DNA of 5,731 bases, from positions 1 through 5,731 of the forward strand of contig CAZPWQ010000176.1 in assembly GCA_964590495.1 (NCBI GenBank). The letters are read 5' to 3'. Of this stretch, positions 1 through 4,293 are shown piece by piece. Numbering within the stretch: the first letter of the stretch is position 1; every line of letters begins with the position of its first letter. Source of the stretch: CAZPWQ01 sp964590495 (GTDB lineage: Bacteria; Bacteroidota; Rhodothermia; Balneolales; Balneolaceae). The notes below the pieces were generated by a model. The model did not search any database, was not told the DNA's origin, and worked only from the letters and a program-made list of their open reading frames with translations. Made by a program: the position numbers and the translations under genes.

Positions 1-103
1 CCGGATAGTATCCCGGTGCTCTCCCCTGACGAATATATTTCAGCCCACCTTTAACCGGTGGTGCTGAATTTATCAGCATTCCTTTTTCGTAGAAATCGGT
101 CAC
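1..103 (-). CDS. Possible partial ORF leaving the left edge (unrecognised)
   Basis: Reading leftward, the frame stays open from the stop of the 2H gene to the window edge, about 44 codons. Possible starts are a GTG at 103-101, preceded by AAGG about nine bases upstream, and an ATG at 79-77. From the GTG the product begins VTDFYEKGMLINSAPPVKGG and ends within the window at a Gly-Tyr-Tyr-Pro segment. I do not recognise a family. The other two minus-strand frames here are closed. An 18-codon open stretch also exists on the plus strand and stops at 52-54, so the coding strand is not certain. If real, the gene lies about 30 nt downstream of the 2H gene and could share its transcript. Confidence 0.3.
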   Translation of the reverse strand, partial: MTDFYEKGMLINSAPPVKGGLKYIRQGRAPGYYP

Positions 104-133
104 TGCTTCAGACCTTAATGTGCGGTTATTACG

Positions 134-832
134 CTACGATACTTTTTGTTTGCCTAAGGAAAATTTAGCAATGGATTTGACCTTGTCTTGTTGCTGATAC
201 CAGTCATTACCGACCAACTCAACTTGATCTATGACACAACTGCCAAAATTTCTATCTCTTAACCTGGTAACTTTGTTAACAAATCTCTCAGCATTTTTAA
301 ACGATTCTTTAAATCGAACGACTGTCACGTGAGCTGCTTGCAACTGATAACGTTTGTCAATAGAGTGTTGCAGGCCGGAATCTTTAAACTTTTCTCTTAA
401 TTCATCTCTCAAAACGTTTAGTTGATTACTTCCTGGAAATCCTTGAATCAAAATACTTGAAGAAGAAGCTGTTAAACCACAAAATATAATTTCAAAAGGA
501 GAAATCGAATCGATAGCAGATTGAACAATTTTTTGGTAATCTGATTGATCAACTTGATCAAGTGAGAATCCAGAATAACAAGAAATAATTGACAAAATAG
601 TTACATGTAAATCTGATCCCGGATAATAGTATTGATTGGGAGCTACATTTTTAATTTCATCCAGCGTTCTGGAAATATTTTGCTTTACTTCTCTTGAAGG
701 TCGGGCCAGTAAGGTTATACCATATCTGGAGTCATCTTCAGAATTAATTACAGGATCAAACTCAAATTCGTTGCTCCTAAACTTCTGGAGTGACTGATTC
801 CATAGCTTGTTGTAGTAATCCTCTAAGTTCAC
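134..832 (-). CDS. 2H phosphoesterase superfamily protein (2'-5' RNA ligase-like)
   Basis: This 232-residue cytosolic protein has no signal peptide or membrane segment. It carries the two His-x-Thr-x motifs that define the 2H phosphoesterase fold: His76-Val-Thr78 in LHVTIL and His168-Val-Thr170 in AHVTVVRF. They are 92 residues apart, as expected for the two lobes of one active site. Family members hydrolyse or form 2',5'- or cyclic phosphodiester bonds in RNA or nucleotides; the substrate here cannot be read from the sequence. The start is GTG at 832. The frame is closed by a TAA just upstream, an AGGA lies only three bases before the GTG, and no internal Met is early enough to be an alternative. 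The protein appears complete: it ends after the last predicted strand at a TAG. By eye the gene is more AT-rich than its neighbours, which is compatible with transfer. The superfamily call is firm; the physiological role is unknown. Confidence 0.85.
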   Translation of the reverse strand: MNLEDYYNKLWNQSLQKFRSNEFEFDPVINSEDDSRYGITLLARPSREVKQNISRTLDEIKNVAPNQYYYPGSDLHVTILSIISCYSGFSLDQVDQSDYQKIVQSAIDSISPFEIIFCGLTASSSSILIQGFPGSNQLNVLRDELREKFKDSGLQHSIDKRYQLQAAHVTVVRFKESFKNAERFVNKVTRLRDRNFGSCVIDQVELVGNDWYQQQDKVKSIAKFSLGKQKVS

Positions 833-940
833 GATTCCTGAATGATTTTATCAGCGTACTAACGATCCCTAAAACATACTCCTTGTACTAATTGGCTTGT
901 TGATCGCTTTTGCTTAATTGAAACTGGAATATAACCTAAT
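833..940. other. Short gap upstream of the 2H gene
   Basis: This roughly 108-nt stretch lies between the stop of the small ORF and the GTG of the 2H gene. On the minus strand it contains two copies of TTAGTAC and the short AGGA site of the 2H gene. I see no terminator and no convincing promoter. An open frame on the minus strand running from about 1098 to 859 crosses it. I treat that frame as a shadow because it is Cys/Pro-rich and lies out of frame inside the better-supported small ORF. Confidence 0.4.
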
Positions 941-1138
941 TCACCGGATGGGCGTATACCCTCCGATGATGCCGTTTTTTGAGAATACCACCTGCCACAG
1001 CTGCATTTTACGGCTGCGGAAGGAGCCGGCGGCGGACAGCAGAAAATAGCCCATTGCCAGCACATCTTCGACGAAGGACCGGCGATCATTTCCTGCAATT
1101 CCGGGCTTGAGCGGCGAGTTTGTTTCTGTGGTATTCAT
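941..1138 (-). CDS. Small ORF translationally coupled to the toxin gene (unrecognised)
   Basis: This is a 65-residue ORF that I do not recognise. Its ATG (1138-1136) overlaps the TGA of the toxin gene as ATGA and is preceded by AGGA with six bases of spacing, so the start is well supported. The product begins MNTTETNSPLKPGIAGNDRR and continues into a hydrophobic stretch (about residues 28-37, roughly MGYFLLSAAG), then Ser-Phe-Arg-Ser-Arg-Lys. It ends abruptly at Pro-Ile-Arg. Local GC is about 60% in the line I counted (1021-1080), clearly higher than the toxin-antitoxin and 2H genes on either side, so the DNA may have another origin. It could be a third member of the operon. It could also be the 5' remnant of a longer gene; the hydrophobic segment recalls, very weakly and from memory only, the start of MlaE-type ABC permeases. 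No function is assigned. Confidence 0.45.
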   Translation of the reverse strand: MNTTETNSPLKPGIAGNDRRSFVEDVLAMGYFLLSAAGSFRSRKMQLWQVVFSKNGIIGGYTPIR

Positions 1139-1455
1139 GGAGATTCCTGATTGGCATAGATTATCTGGCATTCATCTAGCGCCTGGTGCTCGGCTCGCAT
1201 GACGTGAATAATGTAAATCTTGTTATTTTCAAAACGGTAAAAAATTCGACAGGGAGAGAGAACCAAATGGCGATAAATAGACTCTTCTAACTCAGGAACA
1301 ACTTTACCCAACTTCGGGTGTTGACTCAGACTCTCAACCCTTTCAAAAGCCTTGCGGACTAGTTTCTTAGCAGCTTTGGGATCATCTAATGAAATGTAAT
1401 CCGCGATTCGATCTAAATCTTGCACGGCAGGCTCGGTCCATATTACTTGAGCCAT
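1135..1455 (-). CDS. Type II toxin, RelE/ParE superfamily
   Basis: This 106-residue toxin is encoded directly after its antitoxin. It shows the typical layout: an N-terminal strand ending in Trp6-Thr, then a helix with Ala10, Asp13-Leu14 and Ile17-x-x-Tyr20-Ile21 followed by DDPKAAKKLV. Next come the HPKLGKVVPELEE loop (about 46-58), Tyr61-Arg62, the CRIFYRF strand (69-75) and the final strand IYIIHVMRAEH (80-90). Members either cleave mRNA on the ribosome (RelE) or poison DNA gyrase (ParE). The opening helices and the PELE loop look more like the ParE-type branch, but the target cannot be fixed from sequence. The gene starts inside the antitoxin gene (13-nt overlap) with no good ribosome site of its own, so translation is probably coupled. 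Its TGA overlaps the ATG of the next small ORF. The gene is full length with no visible damage. Confidence 0.88.
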   Translation of the reverse strand: MAQVIWTEPAVQDLDRIADYISLDDPKAAKKLVRKAFERVESLSQHPKLGKVVPELEESIYRHLVLSPCRIFYRFENNKIYIIHVMRAEHQALDECQIIYANQESP

Positions 1456-1700
1456 CGCTGCATTCGCTTTTTAGCCTCATCGTGTGGAACGACACGATCT
1501 TCTAAAATAGCTTTTTCACCGCGTGCTAATCCTTCGAGCAGCTCAAGTTTTCTCTGAATCTTCTCGAAATGTTCAACATCAACCAAATAAGCGGATGGTT
1601 TTCCATGTTCGGTAATGAGCACCGGTTCCTTCTCTTCGCGAAGTTCAGCAAGGAGCCTGGTGGCCTGACGTTTTAAAGTAGTAACGAGTTCTGTTTTCAT
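1443..1700 (-). CDS. Type II antitoxin, Phd/YefM family
   Basis: This 85-residue antitoxin is the first gene of the operon. Residues 1-45 match the Phd/YefM DNA-binding dimer domain: a basic N-terminal helix containing LKRQATRLLAELREE, then the signature VLITEHGKPSAYLVD at about 27-41. Residues 46-85 form a charged helical tail (LELLEGLARGEKAILEDR, then AKKRMQRWLK) of the type that wraps around and neutralises the partner toxin. In this family the antitoxin, alone or with toxin, represses its own promoter, and a palindrome lies 10 nt upstream of the start. No Shine-Dalgarno sequence is visible before the ATG at 1700. The start is chosen because translation from it gives a complete domain of normal length. 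Confidence 0.88.
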   Translation of the reverse strand: MKTELVTTLKRQATRLLAELREEKEPVLITEHGKPSAYLVDVEHFEKIQRKLELLEGLARGEKAILEDRVVPHDEAKKRMQRWLK

Positions 1701-1722
1701 AGTGATACTAAAGTAGTACTTT
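1674..1722 (-). promoter_or_regulatory. Candidate autoregulatory operator of the toxin-antitoxin operon
   Basis: AAAGTAGTACTTT at 1710-1722 is a perfect inverted repeat (AAAGTA, G, TACTTT) 10 nt upstream of the antitoxin ATG. Its left part, extended to TAAAGTAGTA (1709-1718), recurs as an exact 10-nt direct repeat at 1674-1683, inside the first codons of the antitoxin; the copies start 35 bp apart. Phd/YefM antitoxins bind short palindromes close to their own start codon, so this is the natural operator candidate. Binding is inferred, not shown. Confidence 0.45.
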
Positions 1723-1888
1723 TTACCAGAAATGGCAATTATGTTAACGTGTATTGCTCACAAAAATGTAATTAAAGCACGTATATGAGTGAAAAAATGC
1801 CTTGTTTATGATCACACTAGTTATCCTTTCATTCTCATGTGTACTACCAGGTAAAACTCCCTAAAGTTAGATAAGCCGGAGAGACGTT

Positions 1889-1925
1889 GATGCCGGGACA
1901 TAATCAAAGTCCCGGCATCTTTTTT
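1889..1925 (+). terminator. Intrinsic terminator with no recognised upstream gene
   Basis: An 11-bp perfect stem, GATGCCGGGAC (1889-1899) pairing with GTCCCGGCATC (1909-1919), has a 9-nt loop and is followed directly by six T (1920-1925). It is oriented to stop plus-strand transcription; there is no T tract on the other side. The only plus-strand candidates ahead of it are a doubtful 18-codon ORF or an unannotated RNA, because the nearest genes to its left lie on the minus strand. It would also insulate the serpin promoter from antisense transcription across the toxin-antitoxin operon. Confidence 0.88.
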
Positions 1926-1958
1926 ATCCTCACCCCAAAAGTCTCCTTCCGGTGGGCG

Positions 1959-1992
1959 GCAGATAGTATCGTTTTTTTTATGATCTATCTGC
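1959..1992. other. Bulged hairpin with a T-rich loop
   Basis: GCAGATAG (1959-1966) pairs perfectly with CTATCTGC (1985-1992). The stem continues past a single bulged T with ATC (1968-1970) against GAT (1982-1984), giving an 11-bp bulged stem around a loop that contains eight consecutive T. There is no T tract after the stem on either strand, so it is not a standard terminator. It lies between the terminator and the serpin promoter candidate. Its role is unknown; a protein-binding site or remnant of a mobile element is possible. Confidence 0.45.
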
Positions 1993-2071
1993 TCTAAATC
2001 CGCTCGATCAGTAACATCCGTGCCTGTCCTGACTTCTGTCGGGGTTCTATTGAAAGAAATATCTATCCCGA

Positions 2072-2102
2072 ATAGTTATGCCACCCAGTAAACGTGTAAT
2101 AG
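2072..2102 (+). promoter_or_regulatory. Candidate promoter of the first serpin
   Basis: ATAGTTAT at 2072-2079 and GTGTAATA at 2094-2101 recur upstream of the second serpin with the same 22-nt start-to-start spacing. Read as a promoter, TAGTTA would be a poor -35 and TAATAG a -10, separated by 18 bp, with the start codon about 50 nt further on. Conservation between the paralogues is the main evidence; the intervening bases differ considerably. It is not a clean match to either the sigma-70 or the Bacteroidota consensus that I know. Confidence 0.35.
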
Positions 2103-2153
2103 CAGTGAAAAACAATCGTTAATATTAACCATGAAAAGAAACTCAAAAAGTTT

Positions 2154-3422
2154 ATGCTGAAGCGAATACTGTATCCCATTTTAACTTTGCTGCTAATCGT
2201 ACCGCTGAATGGCTGTAACCTGATTAGTTCTGCCGATGAAGAGCCCGGCAACGAATCCTTTGAACGCCGCGAACTTCCCCGTCAGCTTTCAGAAAGTGAG
2301 GCAGGGGTTGTAAACGGCTCGGGTGATTTCGGCTTCAACCTGATGCACCGGCTGATTGAAGATGACCCCGATCAAAGCCACTTCGTCTCACCGTTGAGCA
2401 TTTTGATGGCATATGGAATGACAATGAACGGGGCTGACGGCGATACTTACACACAGATGCAAGAGACATTCGGAATGGCGGAAATGAGTCGTGATCAAAT
2501 TAATGAAGCCGCAAAAGATCTCATAGAACTGCTGACACAGTTTGATGAAAAAGTGCAGTTTAATATCGCCAATTCCATCTGGTACCGCGATACATTTTCT
2601 GTAGAAGAAAACTTTCTGGAGACCAACCGGGATTATTTTGAAGCGGTCATTGAAGCGGCTGACTTTGACGATCCCGAAACAGTGGACCTGATCAACAGCT
2701 GGGTAGATGATAAGACTGAAGGATTGATTGATGAAATCGTTCAGGGACCTATCGATCCACAAACAGTTATGTATTTGATAAATGCTATCTACTTCAACGG
2801 GGACTGGACCCTGCAGTTTGATCCCGACGAGACCCGGACAGGGCCTTTTCACCGTCCCGAGGGGTCGACCGTTGAGACAGACATGATGCACATGGATCAG
2901 CAGGAACAGATATTTTACAAACGCGGTGAAGACTACCAGGCCGTCAATCTCTTCTACGGAGACGCCGGATTTGCCATGACACTAGTGCTGCCCGACGAAG
3001 AGGTGGGCCTTGAAAACTGGCTGACGAGCATGGACTGGAAAGCTTGGCAGGAGCTGACCGGGGGATTCCGGGAAGGCCCCCTCACTCTGGAAATGCCCAA
3101 ATTTGAAATCGAGTATGAGATTAAGAATTTTAAAGAAGTTCTGCAGGAAATGGGCATTGTAGATGCCTTTGATTACAAGATTTCCGATTTTAGCCGCATT
3201 AATCCGGACCAAGACGATCTTCATATAAGCGATACAAAACATAAGACATTCATCCGTGTAGATGAGGAAGGTACCGAAGCAGCGGCTGTAACTTCGGTAG
3301 AAGTCAGTTTTACAAGTGCTCCCCCATCGGTGCGTTTCGACCGCCCTTTTTTCTACGTGATACGAGAGGTGGAATCCGGGACGATCCTGTTTATGGGCAC
3401 CATGACTGATCCCACACCATAA
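2154..3422 (+). CDS. Serpin-family protease inhibitor, lipoprotein (first copy)
   Basis: This 422-residue protein has a lipoprotein signal peptide (Lys3-Arg4, hydrophobic core, lipobox Leu-Asn-Gly-Cys21). A short acidic linker follows, then a complete serpin domain from about residue 50 to 417. Serpin landmarks in order are FVSPLSI (77-83), NSIWYRD (140-146), INSWVDDKTEG (180-190), LINAIYFNGDW (208-218) and HKTFIRVDEEGTEAAA (363-378). The C-terminal serpin signature is VRFDRPFFYVI (393-403). The hinge E-E-G-T-E-A-A-A (P17-P10) has the small residues needed for loop insertion, so it should be inhibitory. Counting from both the hinge and the distal strand gives P1 Thr387 and P1' Ser388, which suggests elastase-like or broad targets. 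It probably acts from the outer membrane or periplasm against host, predator, competitor or self proteases. No Shine-Dalgarno is visible; the start is fixed by the signal peptide and an upstream in-frame TGA. The next gene follows after 33 nt. Confidence 0.95.
   Translation: MLKRILYPILTLLLIVPLNGCNLISSADEEPGNESFERRELPRQLSESEAGVVNGSGDFGFNLMHRLIEDDPDQSHFVSPLSILMAYGMTMNGADGDTYTQMQETFGMAEMSRDQINEAAKDLIELLTQFDEKVQFNIANSIWYRDTFSVEENFLETNRDYFEAVIEAADFDDPETVDLINSWVDDKTEGLIDEIVQGPIDPQTVMYLINAIYFNGDWTLQFDPDETRTGPFHRPEGSTVETDMMHMDQQEQIFYKRGEDYQAVNLFYGDAGFAMTLVLPDEEVGLENWLTSMDWKAWQELTGGFREGPLTLEMPKFEIEYEIKNFKEVLQEMGIVDAFDYKISDFSRINPDQDDLHISDTKHKTFIRVDEEGTEAAAVTSVEVSFTSAPPSVRFDRPFFYVIREVESGTILFMGTMTDPTP
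2286..2479 (+). repeat. 194-bp exact repeat, copy 1 (inside the first serpin)
   Basis: This stretch is base-for-base identical to 4426-4619 in the second serpin. It encodes residues about 45-109 of the protein, from the beginning of the serpin domain through the FVSPLSI region. The next 171 bp have 21 differences. A second similar block (2651-2760 against 4791-4900) has only 3 differences in 110 bp. Confidence 0.95.
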
Positions 3423-3455
3423 ATGTGTCTTGAATAACCGAAATTAGGTGAAACA

Positions 3456-4208
3456 ATGATATCCACGCGAATTCAAACAATCCTAAATGGTACATTGGCA
3501 TTTTTGGCAATTTCAATTTGTGCCTGCAGCGATGTCACAAATTTTTCCGGCCAGGAAGTTATCGATTGGATAAATGATGATACCATTGCACCTGCCGGGG
3601 ATGACCATTTATCAGAAGAAGAGCGGTCATGGTATCTGACAGATGCCGAGAAGCTTTCTCTGCGGTATATAGATGAAATTGACACGGATAAAATTGAAAT
3701 CCCTCAAGAACTGGTCGATCTATTTTATAATGGTTTAATCCATATCGTCAACTCTGATCACGAAAAAGCTATTAAAGTCACCCGGGAGCAGCCAATTCAT
3801 GCCACGCAACCAGCCAGTCCTTATACCATTATGATCATGGTTGATACTGTTGCTGCGTCTTCCTGGCTGAACGCGTGGAGAAATGGAGAAACAGGGACAG
3901 GAAATCTCAATATAGACAAAATCATTGATAAATATGGTTATGTTCTGGATAATTACAGTGAATTGACATCGATGAGCAATTCGATGGCAATATTTCTTAC
4001 CGATCGTCTTGTCAATGGATATGCCACAGGTAATCTTTTAAAAAAGGTGCCGTCAATAGAGAGTGCAGGTCCTATACCTGTATTCTACACAGGCTTCATA
4101 AAAGATATCGAGGTACAGGTATTCGATGAATACCTGTTATATACGTTTGTAGGAGGAAATGCCGCTTTCAGAGTCTTTAAAAACGGTACGGTGGAATTTG
4201 TTGAGTAA
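3456..4208 (+). CDS. Uncharacterised lipoprotein between the two serpins
   Basis: This 250-residue protein begins with a probable lipoprotein signal peptide (Arg5, hydrophobic segment 10-21, lipobox Ile-Cys-Ala-Cys24; Cys at -2 is unusual). The mature part looks like a single domain. It has SWYLTDAEKLSLR (58-70), the helical segment IPQELVDLFYNGLIHIVNS (82-100), a Pro-Ile-His stretch (113-115), a strand (124-130) with WLNAW shortly after (137-141), TGNLNIDKIIDKYG (148-161) and a C-terminal beta-rich tail. From memory this order resembles uncharacterised Bacteroidota secreted proteins with the pattern W..DA..LALR, IP, IH and TGN..ID; I know of no biochemical function. It is not a serpin and shows no protease motif. 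AGGTG lies five bases before the ATG, a good ribosome site for this window. It starts 33 nt after the first serpin, so co-transcription is likely. Confidence 0.8.
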   Translation: MISTRIQTILNGTLAFLAISICACSDVTNFSGQEVIDWINDDTIAPAGDDHLSEEERSWYLTDAEKLSLRYIDEIDTDKIEIPQELVDLFYNGLIHIVNSDHEKAIKVTREQPIHATQPASPYTIMIMVDTVAASSWLNAWRNGETGTGNLNIDKIIDKYGYVLDNYSELTSMSNSMAIFLTDRLVNGYATGNLLKKVPSIESAGPIPVFYTGFIKDIEVQVFDEYLLYTFVGGNAAFRVFKNGTVEFVE

Positions 4209-4222
4209 CTTGCCCGTAAAAT

Positions 4223-4253
4223 ATAGTTATCCAGGCAACTTCATGTGTAATAT
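4223..4253 (+). promoter_or_regulatory. Candidate promoter of the second serpin
   Basis: ATAGTTAT (4223-4230) and GTGTAATA (4245-4252) match the element before the first serpin with identical spacing. TAGTTA and TAATAT with an 18-bp spacer would be the -35 and -10; the -10 is slightly better than in the first copy. It lies in the 85-nt gap after the middle lipoprotein gene, where no terminator is visible, so the second serpin could be read both from here and from the upstream operon. Confidence 0.35.
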
Positions 4254-4293
4254 TAATAGAGAAAAAATGACCGATAATTCTACAAATCATTTT

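Larger units (their letters stand above)
1701..2153. other. 453-bp divergent intergenic region
   Basis: This region separates the minus-strand toxin-antitoxin operon from the plus-strand serpins. From left to right it holds the palindromic operator candidate (1710-1722), an AT-rich stretch with no clear promoter, an 18-codon plus-strand ORF (1808-1864) and a strong plus-strand terminator (1889-1925). These are followed by a bulged hairpin (1959-1992), a small hairpin (2028-2043, CCTGAC with loop TTCT and GTCGGG, one wobble pair) and the serpin promoter candidate (2072-2102). A 9-codon ORF (2131-2160, MKRNSKSLC) overlaps the serpin start out of frame. I see no convincing larger gene on either strand. 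Confidence 0.6.

Noticed and set aside
1..16. Small palindrome CCGGATA-G-TATCCCGG at the left edge
   Set aside because: It is short, imperfect by one base and lies at the window boundary, so it cannot be interpreted alone.
859..1098. 79-codon minus-strand frame overlapping the small ORF
   Set aside because: It is rich in Cys and Pro in the manner of a shadow frame, has no ribosome site at its ATG, and overlaps the better-supported ORF that is coupled to the toxin stop.
1889..1992. Insertion sequence end or attachment site suggested by the inverted repeats
   Set aside because: No transposase or integrase, no paired terminal repeats and no target duplication are visible. The first structure is better explained as an intrinsic terminator.
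2388..2891. Long minus-strand open frame inside the first serpin, with a similar one at 4528-4992 in the second
   Set aside because: Both are antisense to firmly identified serpin domains. They look alike only because the serpins are paralogues, and their products are Cys/His-rich without a recognisable domain.
4159..4293. Long N-terminal extension of the second serpin
   Set aside because: It would overlap the end of the middle gene and bury the signal peptide 45 residues in. The paralogue starts directly at the signal peptide.
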